Source: a virus. Taken from it: a stretch of DNA of 60,041 nt. Positions 14,876 to 22,108 of this stretch are shown here, in pieces (position 1 is the first letter of the stretch; each line of letters begins with the position of its first letter). The position numbers were made by a program, and so were the translations under genes. The stretch lies in the IMG/VR virus record IMGVR_UViG_3300033155_000947, positions 1-60,041 of that record; one strand, written 5' to 3'. The notes beneath the pieces are model-generated. The model was given only the letters and a program-made list of their open reading frames with translations, searched no databases and was not told the DNA's origin.

Positions 14876-15328
14876 ATGCTTATTACCCCGATCCCACATA
14901 TGAAGAGCGAACGCTTCGCAGAGCTAGTACGTCGCGTCTTAACCGGAAAGCAGACGCAACTCAGAATGCCCGAAGCGTGCACCGCCATCAGCAATCCGTT
15001 TGGCAAGGCAGGAGACTGTATAAAGTTTCATACAACCGAAGGCGAAGCCTATGCGTATTTAAGAGTCGTACGCTCGTGGCGCCAGAAGCTGAACGCTATC
15101 GACAGAGAAGACGTCCGCGCCCACGGCTTCGGCCTACCGGTTAGCCCCGGCGACACACAGTTTAGAGACGGATACAGTGAACTACATAGCATATTCGCGA
15201 ATGAGTGGGATGCGCAATTCACCGACGCTGGTCTAGGCTGGGACAACAACCCTATGGTATGTTGCTGTGAGTTTGAGCTCACGTCCGTATTCACACCCGA
15301 AGGAGTCGCAGATGCAACCACTACATGA
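14876..15328 (+). CDS. ASCH-domain-like protein (150 aa)
   Basis: The order of features fits a phage ASCH domain (a PUA-like RNA-binding beta barrel): VLTGKQTQLRMP near residue 21, FGKAGDCIKFH near 42, a LRVVRSWRQKL strand, an 'AIDREDVRAHGF' segment and a closing CCCEFELTSVF strand. Such proteins may bind RNA or modified nucleotides. An AAAGAGAA ribosome-binding site precedes ATG 14876. Its last 17 bases overlap the next gene. Confidence 0.55.
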   Translation: MLITPIPHMKSERFAELVRRVLTGKQTQLRMPEACTAISNPFGKAGDCIKFHTTEGEAYAYLRVVRSWRQKLNAIDREDVRAHGFGLPVSPGDTQFRDGYSELHSIFANEWDAQFTDAGLGWDNNPMVCCCEFELTSVFTPEGVADATTT

Positions 15329-15776
15329 ATCAAAACTCAGCGTAATCCTAGAATTCTTGCACAAATACCGGCCTGACCTCGTACCCACGAGACCGTGCGA
15401 TGATAGCGACACAGGAGCGACGAAACCGTATGTCTTAGTCACTACGATGGGGTTTGGCTGGCATAAGACGCACGAGGACAGCAGTTGTCCCGCAGGCTTA
15501 TGCTTCTGCCCCGAACACGAGGCACGCGCCCACATACAGGCTGTGCTTGCCGAGGAAGTGAGCAGACGTAACCTTGTTGTCGTGCTCCTCAAAGACGAAG
15601 GCGCGGGAGAGGCGTGGACATACGAACGTGGCAAGCACCCTGACGGGTACGTCCTACACGGGACAGCACCCACCTACCTCGAAGCCTTATACCGCGTACT
15701 ATGGGCGGTCGCAAAGAACGCAGAGCACGACCTCCGCACTACAGACACCACCGTCACAAGAACCCCCGATGAGTGA
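15312..15776 (+). CDS. hypothetical protein (154 aa)
   Basis: The start is ATG 15312, seven bases after an AAGGAG site and inside the end of the ASCH-like gene. The middle has CPAGLCFCPEHEARAHI, a possible metal site, then a VVVLLKDEGAGEAWTYERG segment. Near the end lies the WAVAKNAEHD segment encoded by the 27-bp repeat. Family unknown. Confidence 0.6.
   Translation: MQPLHESKLSVILEFLHKYRPDLVPTRPCDDSDTGATKPYVLVTTMGFGWHKTHEDSSCPAGLCFCPEHEARAHIQAVLAEEVSRRNLVVVLLKDEGAGEAWTYERGKHPDGYVLHGTAPTYLEALYRVLWAVAKNAEHDLRTTDTTVTRTPDE
15705..15731 (+). repeat. 27-bp direct repeat, copy 2
   Basis: Identical to 14621-14647, about 1.08 kb downstream, again inside a coding region in the same reading frame. 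Confidence 0.9.
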
Positions 15777-16038
15777 TCACCGATTCTGCCGAGACTTCTT
15801 AACCACCGTAATGATCGACGTGCGCAAGCACACTACATTCGAGCAACGCGGTAACTCGTGGGTAGACGGAAACTCGACCAACGATTACGCGTTTATCTGC
15901 TTTGACGGAAAAACGTACGGTAACGGTGGTTGCTGTAAGTGGGACACCTTAGCTCTTGGCTGGCTTAACTGGCTCAAGCAAAACACACCCGAACCCGAAC
16001 CCGACCAAAAGGATCAGCAGTGCCCGACCACACCCTAA
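15769..16038 (+). CDS. hypothetical protein (89 aa)
   Basis: ATG 15769 overlaps the preceding stop by eight bases. A helix (CRDFLTTVMIDVRKHTTFEQ) is followed by a beta-rich section (WVDGNSTNDYAFICFDGKTYG), a GCCKW motif and a Glu/Pro tail. Function is unknown. The end overlaps the next gene by 19 bases. Confidence 0.6.
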   Translation: MSDHRFCRDFLTTVMIDVRKHTTFEQRGNSWVDGNSTNDYAFICFDGKTYGNGGCCKWDTLALGWLNWLKQNTPEPEPDQKDQQCPTTP

Positions 16039-16217
16039 GCATCACCGACATCGTAGGCCTCACCTGCCGTGTCTGCAGTACCGACATTACCGACTTCCTA
16101 CACGCGCTCACGCTCGAAGAGCGGGCAGTGGTCAGCCGGTGCCCCGCCTGCCAAGCCGAATATATCCTAGCAGGTGTTGTATCACACACCACCGCCCGAC
16201 GCCCGTCCACTACGTAA
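16020..16217 (+). CDS. zinc-ribbon microprotein (65 aa)
   Basis: GTG 16020 has an AAAAGGA site seven bases upstream. CRVC near residue 16 and CPAC near residue 41 form a likely zinc ribbon, with a helix between them (LTLEERAVVSR). Such microproteins commonly bind nucleic acid or partner enzymes. The gene is followed by the extended CCACTACGTAAGGA sequence, which also provides the ribosome-binding site of the next gene. Confidence 0.6.
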   Translation: MPDHTLSITDIVGLTCRVCSTDITDFLHALTLEERAVVSRCPACQAEYILAGVVSHTTARRPSTT

Positions 16218-16226
16218 GGAACGACC

Positions 16227-16397
16227 ATGTGCAGTAAATGCGTAACAGCTCTAACAACCTACTTCCCCAACGCCACACCCGAGGAGCGCGACCGCATCCT
16301 ATGGGAGGAGACCCCGTGGCCGGCGGGCAGTGCCGAAGACATAGAAAAAGCGATCAAGAACCATTACCTATCCACCAGCCCAAAGGCGACCCCATGA
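16227..16397 (+). CDS. conserved small phage protein (56 aa)
   Basis: Starts MCSKC and contains FPNATPEERDRILWEETPWPAGS, then a helix EDIEKAIKNHYL. This MCxKC...F(P)...TxxPxG layout occurs in many phage and prophage microproteins. The CxxC at the N-terminus may bind metal. TAAGGA lies upstream, and the stop overlaps the next start (ATGA). Confidence 0.7.
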   Translation: MCSKCVTALTTYFPNATPEERDRILWEETPWPAGSAEDIEKAIKNHYLSTSPKATP

Positions 16398-16678
16398 CTG
16401 AGTTTGCAAAACTATTCAAGAGCGAGCAATACGGACAGATCTGCGTCCTCCAACTGCAGAATGAAAAGTACTGCCCCGAGGTACGATTCTTCGTATGCCT
16501 ACAAGGGGTGTGCGGTATCTCAATGGCAATCTCGTACGACGACAGCCCTAAAGGTTGGCAAGCGCGCGACGACTTCTTTACCCGTGTCGACCTACAACAG
16601 GCCGAAATCTATGTGGCGAAGGCCGTAGGACATTGCGAAGCGGAGCTGGGTGTAACCACTACGCAACCGCCAATGTGA
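16394..16678 (+). CDS. hypothetical protein (94 aa)
   Basis: ATG 16394 is coupled to the previous gene by ATGA. A beta-rich protein (QICVLQLQNEKY, EVRFFVCLQGVCGISMAIS) is followed by a helix with DLQQAEIYVAKAVGHCEAEL. Its TGA stop lies inside the GTGACA half of palindrome copy 4, so operator and stop codon share bases. Confidence 0.6.
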   Translation: MTEFAKLFKSEQYGQICVLQLQNEKYCPEVRFFVCLQGVCGISMAISYDDSPKGWQARDDFFTRVDLQQAEIYVAKAVGHCEAELGVTTTQPPM

Positions 16679-16689
16679 CAAACTGTCAC
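16675..16689 (+). promoter_or_regulatory. palindromic operator copy 4
   Basis: GTGACA-AAC-TGTCAC with the same right flank as copy 3. It starts cassette 4 and contains the upstream stop codon. Confidence 0.8.
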
Positions 16690-16712
16690 CCGAACTTACG
16701 GCTTACAGAAAA

Positions 16713-16730
16713 ATATACGAAAAAGTATAT
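16713..16730 (+). other. GAAAAA-loop hairpin, cassette 4
   Basis: ATATAC-GAAAAA-GTATAT, 38 bases after the palindrome start and 25 before the -35 box. Confidence 0.7.
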
Positions 16731-16737
16731 ACAGCGG

Positions 16738-16766
16738 TTGACAGCAGTTACCGAAGTGTGTAAAAT
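16738..16766 (+). promoter_or_regulatory. class-A promoter P6
   Basis: TTGACA at 16738-16743, a 17-bp spacer ending GAAGTGTG, and TAAAAT at 16761-16766. It drives the gene at 16802 and the methyltransferase after it. Confidence 0.8.
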
Positions 16767-16801
16767 GCAGGGGTAAGCTATCCCCTCCAACGGAGAACAC
16801 C

Positions 16802-17113
16802 ATGCCCATGTCCGTCACCGTCTATTTCGTTCGCCTCATCCTAGCCGACAGCACCATCCTTATCGGATACAGCAAGGACGGGTACCGCTTCGACAGCAAG
16901 GGGCACGCGTACGCCCCGCACCACGCAGAGTATGCCAAGACGCTGTACAACCGCACCAAGCGCCTTATCCCAGCAGGCGCGCGTATCGAATTGATCAGGC
17001 GTACATACGACCCGCAGTACGGTCTCGACCTACTTGTACCGTTACCTAACGACCGCTCTGTCACATCGCACAACCAATCTGATAACCCGTTTTCAAGCAC
17101 AGATACAGCATGA
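16802..17113 (+). CDS. hypothetical protein (103 aa)
   Basis: ATG 16802 has the leader ACGGAGAACACC. It opens with beta strands (VTVYFVRLILADSTILIGYS) and has a helix rich in His/Tyr/Lys. A central RIELIRRTYDPQYGLDLLV strand pair follows. It overlaps the methyltransferase by four bases (ATGA), so the two are co-translated. No family recognised. Confidence 0.6.
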   Translation: MPMSVTVYFVRLILADSTILIGYSKDGYRFDSKGHAYAPHHAEYAKTLYNRTKRLIPAGARIELIRRTYDPQYGLDLLVPLPNDRSVTSHNQSDNPFSSTDTA

Positions 17114-18645
17114 ACGATATAGCCACCTCCTGCAACCTAGATCGCGTCATCGCCCACCATAACGAGACGTGCAAGCTCATCACACTACGCGACGAATACG
17201 ACAAGACAGCACGGGAAACCGCGAACAACCTGTATAACGGGGTCACCCTCGGCAGGTCTGCGAGCGGGCACAACCAGAATACCACCTCCGAAGACATTAC
17301 CGCCTGTGCGTGGGGCTATGTGCTGGAGCGTTCAGGACTGTGGTCGCTGATGAGCCACAAGCAACGCGACAGCTGGTCGAAGACGCTACTACATGACGAC
17401 CTACCCCCGTTCACCCACGACAACGTACACAATACATTCACGGAGCTGTACGCCCGCAGGTTCGATATGATTATCGACGCGGTCGAAGAAGTGTTCAAAC
17501 ACCTAAGCTGGTCGCACAAGACCAACGACCCGCGCGCCCTGTCCAAGCGTATTATCTTTAGCCAGATGACATCCGCAAGCGGGCTCGGGTTCCGCGCCAA
17601 GTGCCTGCTAGACGACCTCGAACGCTGTTGCCTGCAGGTTCTCGAGCTACCGTTCCCATCCCACGAACGGACGCTAGGCTCCCTACTCTCAAAAGCCTGT
17701 GACACCGTACGCAAGACCGTGGCCTTTTACGACACGTTCCAATGCGAATACGACTGCGACCTATTCCACATCCAGACGTACAAAAAGGGCACCGCCCACA
17801 TCACGTTCAAGAACCCTGAAGCGCTCGCAGGACTTAACCGCCTGCTGGCACTACGTTACCCCACCGCGCTCGCCCAACACCGCCCGAAGAACACTGACGG
17901 CCTAACCGGTACGGAGCTGGTGCGCTGGACGGACACGCTTGTCTTTGACGGCCTACCGTCCGCACCCGCGTACATCGAGCACACCGTACAGGCTGTACCT
18001 GCTAATAAACTGGCACCGTACCTAAACGCGAAAGAGCAGGACAGGCTAAGCAACCACTACAAAGGGCTGACGGCACACGGACACTTCCCGACACCCGAGC
18101 CGGTGATCAGGCAGATGATTGACCTGTACGAACAATACGCACGGGGTGACGCAGGCGAGGCGCGTATCTTAGAACCGTCCGCAGGCTTGGGCTTCCTCGC
18201 ACGAGCCGTCTGGAAACGCGGGCACGATTGCGCAGTGGTCGAGTACAACCGTGACCTGTACGAGCACCTACATGACGTGATCGGAGTACCGTCCGAAGCG
18301 CGCTACCGTGGCGACTTCCTATCCTGTCACCCGCGCCACTTCTCACACGAGTTTGACGCAGTGCTGATGAACCCACCGTTTGAACGTATCAAAGGGCTAG
18401 GCTGGCAGGCACTACGCCACGTCCGGCACAGCGCCCACTTCGTACGCGCAGGCGGGCTCATCGTGGCGGTTATGCCCCGTGGATGGGATGGGCACCAAGA
18501 TAAGTTAACACAGCGGTTCGTGGAGTGGGCGAAGCCGTTAACGCAGGAGCACCTGCACCTACCCGCCCGCTCATTCTCTAAAGCGTACAACAACACCGAC
18601 GTGGACACGGATCTCATCGTACTGCGTATGCCCGAAGACGCTTGA
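17110..18645 (+). CDS. DUF4942-type class I SAM-dependent DNA methyltransferase
   Basis: A 511-residue protein in two parts. The N-terminal part (to about 310) resembles the DUF4942 domain found with phage and plasmid methyltransferases, including KKGTAHITFKNPEALAGLNRLL. The C-terminal part has FPTPEPVIRQM, SAM motif ILEPSAGLG (353-361), VVEYN, and the catalytic NPPF at 421-424. The order SAM motif then NPPF is typical of N6-adenine methyltransferases. It is probably an orphan enzyme that modifies phage DNA. Its TGA stop overlaps the -35 box of P7. Confidence 0.88.
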   Translation: MNDIATSCNLDRVIAHHNETCKLITLRDEYDKTARETANNLYNGVTLGRSASGHNQNTTSEDITACAWGYVLERSGLWSLMSHKQRDSWSKTLLHDDLPPFTHDNVHNTFTELYARRFDMIIDAVEEVFKHLSWSHKTNDPRALSKRIIFSQMTSASGLGFRAKCLLDDLERCCLQVLELPFPSHERTLGSLLSKACDTVRKTVAFYDTFQCEYDCDLFHIQTYKKGTAHITFKNPEALAGLNRLLALRYPTALAQHRPKNTDGLTGTELVRWTDTLVFDGLPSAPAYIEHTVQAVPANKLAPYLNAKEQDRLSNHYKGLTAHGHFPTPEPVIRQMIDLYEQYARGDAGEARILEPSAGLGFLARAVWKRGHDCAVVEYNRDLYEHLHDVIGVPSEARYRGDFLSCHPRHFSHEFDAVLMNPPFERIKGLGWQALRHVRHSAHFVRAGGLIVAVMPRGWDGHQDKLTQRFVEWAKPLTQEHLHLPARSFSKAYNNTDVDTDLIVLRMPEDA

Positions 18646-18670
18646 CAACAGTTACCGAAGTGTGTATACT
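18642..18670 (+). promoter_or_regulatory. class-A promoter P7
   Basis: TTGACA at 18642-18647, a 17-bp spacer ending GAAGTGTG, and TATACT at 18665-18670. It drives the tail-anchored coiled-coil gene cluster. Confidence 0.82.
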
Positions 18671-18697
18671 GCGATAACCCCTACATAAGGACAGACC

Positions 18698-19702
18698 ATG
18701 GCCACCAAGAAAAAGAAACGCAACGTACGCCAGATTCTGCAGGATATGCGGAAGAACTATAGCCTGCAACATGGCGAGCTGTATGACGGCAAGGGACAGC
18801 CTGTGCGATTGGTTGCCCGCAAGTACCGAGACAGTACCCGCATGTGCTACTACGTTGACACCGTATACATATCCGCCGCGAACGCTATATGGACGGTTAC
18901 CCATGGTGAGGTGCCGGACGGACATATCCAGTTTGTTGACGGGAACAAGAACAACTTCGACCCGGCAAACCTACGCAGGTCGCGTGACGGACGTCTGCGA
19001 CAGATGGCTAAAGCACGCAAGCGCGCGCAACACCGTACCATGCTCCCGAACATACGACCGACCGAACCGGTAATCAGGCCGACCGAACCCACCGTAAGGC
19101 CGACCGAGCCTTCTGTCCGTCCGACTGAACCGTCTGTACCTGCAACCCTCAGCCTAGCCGACATCACGGAAGCCACCCGCAAGGTCGTGGCCGAGTTTAT
19201 CGCTGACGGCAGACTCGGAGGCGATAAGCCGAGCACTACGCAACAACACATCGACAAGATCGAGCACCAAGCTGAGATCATCCACAAGCTAACACGCACG
19301 TACGGACAGCAGACGGATAAGCTCGCGAAGCAAGAACAGCGTATTGCGCACCAAGATGCAGTTATATCCGAGCTCACTGGTGCCTACGGAGGCCACGAGG
19401 CTAAGATCCTTGAACAAGAACAGCGTATAGCACGCAGAGACGCGTCTATCCGAGAACAGCAAGTGCGCATACGCAAGCAAGGCGGAACGGCGATACACCA
19501 AGACGCAGAGCTCGTAATCCTCCGTGAGGCACTACAGGCGGAGACCGAGCCTACGCCCCTGCCAACGCGGTTGGTGCGCGAAGGCGAAGACCCTGAAGGC
19601 ACCGCCGCGCCCCTGTTCTGCGTTATCTTCCTCGCTACCTGCCTATCGGTTATCGTTTTAATAGCGGTCGGTGCGTATTATCTTGCGTTCGATTTACTCT
19701 AA
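18698..19702 (+). CDS. degenerate HNH-like head, coiled coil and C-terminal membrane anchor (334 aa)
   Basis: Residues 1-11 are a basic stretch. Residues about 20-105 resemble an HNH/AP2-type module, with THGEVPDGHIQFVDG followed by NxxxxxPANLR. The His expected before the Asp-Gly is Val, so nuclease activity is doubtful. Residues 120-147 are four RPTEPxx repeats, and about 160-285 is a coiled coil. Residues about 308-330 are one hydrophobic helix at the very C-terminus, giving a tail-anchored topology with the DNA-binding-like head in the cytoplasm. The next gene has the same plan. Confidence 0.7.
   Translation: MATKKKKRNVRQILQDMRKNYSLQHGELYDGKGQPVRLVARKYRDSTRMCYYVDTVYISAANAIWTVTHGEVPDGHIQFVDGNKNNFDPANLRRSRDGRLRQMAKARKRAQHRTMLPNIRPTEPVIRPTEPTVRPTEPSVRPTEPSVPATLSLADITEATRKVVAEFIADGRLGGDKPSTTQQHIDKIEHQAEIIHKLTRTYGQQTDKLAKQEQRIAHQDAVISELTGAYGGHEAKILEQEQRIARRDASIREQQVRIRKQGGTAIHQDAELVILREALQAETEPTPLPTRLVREGEDPEGTAAPLFCVIFLATCLSVIVLIAVGAYYLAFDLL
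19055..19138 (+). repeat. 4 x 21-bp coding repeat (RPTEPxx)
   Basis: Four consecutive seven-residue units RPTEPVI, RPTEPTV, RPTEPSV and RPTEPSV form a proline-rich linker between the HNH-like head and the coiled coil. Codons vary between units, so selection acts on the peptide. Confidence 0.85.
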
Positions 19703-19737
19703 CTCCCCGCCCACGACACCCCAACACTGGAACCCTT

Positions 19738-20937
19738 ATGGCTCGTACCACTACAAAAGAAGCATTAGCATACGCACAGGCGCATTTCACTTACAGTGTG
19801 GGCAGTGTATACGACGAACGGAACCGCCTCTTACAGCTAAAGCGCTGTAACGGTTGTGATTACTATAACTTCAGAAGCGTGCGCGTCAAAGCGACACGAG
19901 TGGTGTGGGTGTTGACGCACGTGGCACCTCCCCCAGCACGCATCCGTTTCGTAGACGGGGACAGGTATAACCTACACCCGCTAAATCTGTGCGACAGTGC
20001 GTACAAGGCGCGACAGCGATTGCAGGAGAAGGCTATGGCTACTACGCTCGAGCCACCGATACTGACAGATGCGGAGTATGTACCGAAGCCAACCGATAAC
20101 CCTGAAGGCTTGGTCTATACACCTTACGCGCCTATGATGGTGCCTAACCGTAACACTAACCCCCACTTCCCACAGCTCAAGACCACACCCAAGGCACCAC
20201 CCAAGGCCGACGAATTCGCTGACGCGCTCCACACTACAGAGCCCGGGGAAGCCAAGAAGGCGTACACAGCCAAGGAGCTTTTCCGTACCCCACAGCAAGG
20301 TACTGACAAACTACGCAGGTTCGCCAAGGCGTACGGAGCGAATACCGACCTGCGTACTTTCGAATCACAGGCTCGGAAAGCAGAGGCTATGATGCCCGCT
20401 CTCACCGCAGAGGCGATGAAAGTAGAGTCGATAATACCCGCTCCTGACGCAGAGGCTCGGAAAGCAGAGGCTATCTACGCTAGCCACGCTATACGGCGCC
20501 GGACGCTCGGAGAGCAGTTAAAAGCAACAGCAAAGGCACTCAAAGAACAACGACCTGACACCGCAGGCTTCGACATACTGACAATACGTGCGGAGTTGCT
20601 GTTGGAGAAGGAACGTAACGCCTCGCTAGTGCAGGAGCTGGAGCTGTTGGAAATCTCCGCCACGGGTATCACCACTGACCTGCGCAAGAGCTTGGCCGAG
20701 GAGAAGGCGCGCAACCAAGACGCGATACTGTCGGCTGTCACTGCCGTGCACAAGCAGGTGGAGGACTACGCAGGCGACCTAGAGCGCCTCTCGGATGTGT
20801 ACGACACCATCGCAGAGCCTCAACAAGACATGCGAGCACACGTCCGCGTGCACTTCGTGGGCGTCGTAATACTCGCGCTCAGTGTACTACTATCGCTCGC
20901 AGTTACGGTCGCCACCATTCTATTCGCCACCCAGTAA
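19738..20937 (+). CDS. degenerate HNH-like head, coiled coil and C-terminal membrane anchor (399 aa)
   Basis: This shares the domain order of the preceding gene. The head (residues about 10-100) contains THVAPPPARIRFVDG and NLHPLNL, again lacking the catalytic His. A Pro/Lys-rich linker follows. Next comes a helical region with repeated EARKAEA units near 220-245 and a long coiled coil (about 250-365). A hydrophobic helix VGVVILALSVLLSLAVTVA closes the C-terminus. Sequence identity outside the head is low, suggesting old duplication or domain-level conservation. Confidence 0.7.
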   Translation: MARTTTKEALAYAQAHFTYSVGSVYDERNRLLQLKRCNGCDYYNFRSVRVKATRVVWVLTHVAPPPARIRFVDGDRYNLHPLNLCDSAYKARQRLQEKAMATTLEPPILTDAEYVPKPTDNPEGLVYTPYAPMMVPNRNTNPHFPQLKTTPKAPPKADEFADALHTTEPGEAKKAYTAKELFRTPQQGTDKLRRFAKAYGANTDLRTFESQARKAEAMMPALTAEAMKVESIIPAPDAEARKAEAIYASHAIRRRTLGEQLKATAKALKEQRPDTAGFDILTIRAELLLEKERNASLVQELELLEISATGITTDLRKSLAEEKARNQDAILSAVTAVHKQVEDYAGDLERLSDVYDTIAEPQQDMRAHVRVHFVGVVILALSVLLSLAVTVATILFATQ

Positions 20938-20961
20938 CCACCAACGAACAGGAGCCCGCAG

Positions 20962-21297
20962 ATGACCAAACCACCCACTGACATGCAGACGGAAATGCTA
21001 GAGCATCACAAGCGAGAGCGGGAACGCACTAACCGCTTGGTACGACACTCACCGCTCCCACGCGACCTACCCGAGCCCGAGCCTGATCCTGTCGCAGACG
21101 CGCAGATCATTTCTGATCTTAGGTGCGAGGTACGCGTCCTCACCGCAGAGGTGTCTGCGCTTAGGGATCGGGAGCATAAAGCGAAGTACGGAGACGACGA
21201 CGCGCAAAGCTATTACACACAGATACTCGCTGGCACACTACTTATCGGCGTCCTGCTGTATGCCGTCTTAGCCTTGCTCGTATACCTACAGCCTTGA
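20962..21297 (+). CDS. small coiled-coil tail-anchored protein (111 aa)
   Basis: Third member of the cluster. A charged helix (EMLEHHKRERERTNRLVRH), a Pro/Glu linker and a coiled coil (DLRCEVRVLTAEVSALRDRE) lead to a C-terminal transmembrane helix (ILAGTLLIGVLLYAVLALLV). It lacks an HNH-like head. It could form hetero-oligomers with the two larger proteins at the membrane; this is inference. Its stop lies in the -35 box of P8. Confidence 0.65.
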   Translation: MTKPPTDMQTEMLEHHKRERERTNRLVRHSPLPRDLPEPEPDPVADAQIISDLRCEVRVLTAEVSALRDREHKAKYGDDDAQSYYTQILAGTLLIGVLLYAVLALLVYLQP

Positions 21298-21322
21298 CGC
21301 ACACGCGCGAACTGTGTAAACT
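21294..21322 (+). promoter_or_regulatory. class-A promoter P8
   Basis: TTGACG at 21294-21299, a 17-bp spacer ending GAACTGTG, and TAAACT at 21317-21322. It overlaps the end of the upstream gene. Confidence 0.75.
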
Positions 21323-21347
21323 GATAATACCACCAACCGGAGCCCTG

Positions 21348-21710
21348 ATGAAACACCGCATCGTAAAGAGAACCAAGACCGCACGAGGCCGTACTCCGTA
21401 TGTATGTTACGTGCTCCAAAAACGACGCTTGTTCTGGTGGGTAGACCACCCCTATCATAGCGCCTATGAGGATTTACCCCGCCTCCAGCGCCTCCTCGAC
21501 GATTTAGAAGTGGTCACTACAGACGAAGAAATCCCCACGCGCGCCAAAGAGGGCTTGCGCGATCGGGTTGCCACCGACACCGACACCGACAGTGAAGGCA
21601 ACCGACTCTTTTCGGCGGAGGAAGTAGAATGTAAAGGTATTGAGGTTAGCGAAGGCGCTTTTTCTGGTTGCGATCAATCAGGTGGCGATTGCCCTGTATG
21701 TGGCAAATAA
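21348..21710 (+). CDS. hypothetical protein, paralogue of 21795 gene (120 aa)
   Basis: The start is ATG 21348, after the P8 -10 box; a longer frame reading through the promoter is rejected. The N-terminus KHRIVKRTK...RTPYVCYVLQKRRLFWWVDHP aligns with the gene at 21795. A second part has DTDTDSEGNRLFSAEEVE and ends with CDQSGGDCPVCGK, a possible metal site. Function is unknown. Confidence 0.65.
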   Translation: MKHRIVKRTKTARGRTPYVCYVLQKRRLFWWVDHPYHSAYEDLPRLQRLLDDLEVVTTDEEIPTRAKEGLRDRVATDTDTDSEGNRLFSAEEVECKGIEVSEGAFSGCDQSGGDCPVCGK

Positions 21711-21729
21711 CACCAACCCCTCACACGTT

Positions 21730-21757
21730 GTGCGCGCTTGTACGCACCATCTTTTTT
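21730..21757 (+). terminator. weak intrinsic terminator (putative)
   Basis: GTGCG and CGCAC can pair around an 8-base loop, and a run of six T follows at 21752-21757. The stem is short, so activity is uncertain. Confidence 0.35.
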
Positions 21758-21794
21758 AGACCCCCGCTAAACGAACACCCCTTACAGGATCCCT

Positions 21795-22073
21795 ATGAAA
21801 CACCGCATCATACAGAGAACCCAATACGTAGAAGAACGATCCCCGCACGTGTGTTACGTACTACAAGAACGACGATTCTTCCTGTGGCTGGACAAGCCGG
21901 GTTACACACCCTCGGAACGCCTTTCAGACATACAGCGACGACTACGGGCGATCGAAAAGTTGACCATAGACCGCGTCGTCAGCCCTGACGCAAAGCCCGA
22001 TAAAGTGTCTGGTATCCTGATGGGCGAGAGCATGTTGTCCCCGCCTGTACGCACCGCCACCGGCAACGTCTAA
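21795..22073 (+). CDS. hypothetical protein, paralogue of 21348 gene (92 aa)
   Basis: KHRIIQRTQYVEERSPHVCYVLQERRFFLWLDKPG matches the preceding gene's N-terminus. The remainder is a helix (RLSDIQRRLRAIEKLTIDRVV) and a disordered tail without the cysteine cluster. The leader CTAAACGAACACCCCTTACAGGA is nearly identical to the leader of the deformylase gene. Confidence 0.65.
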   Translation: MKHRIIQRTQYVEERSPHVCYVLQERRFFLWLDKPGYTPSERLSDIQRRLRAIEKLTIDRVVSPDAKPDKVSGILMGESMLSPPVRTATGNV

Positions 22074-22108
22074 ACCCAACTAAACGAACACCCCTTACCG
22101 GAATCCGC

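Noticed and set aside
21294-21347. Upstream start for the 21348 gene
   Set aside because: The extra residues would be translated from the P8 promoter itself and would begin at the TTG of its -35 box.
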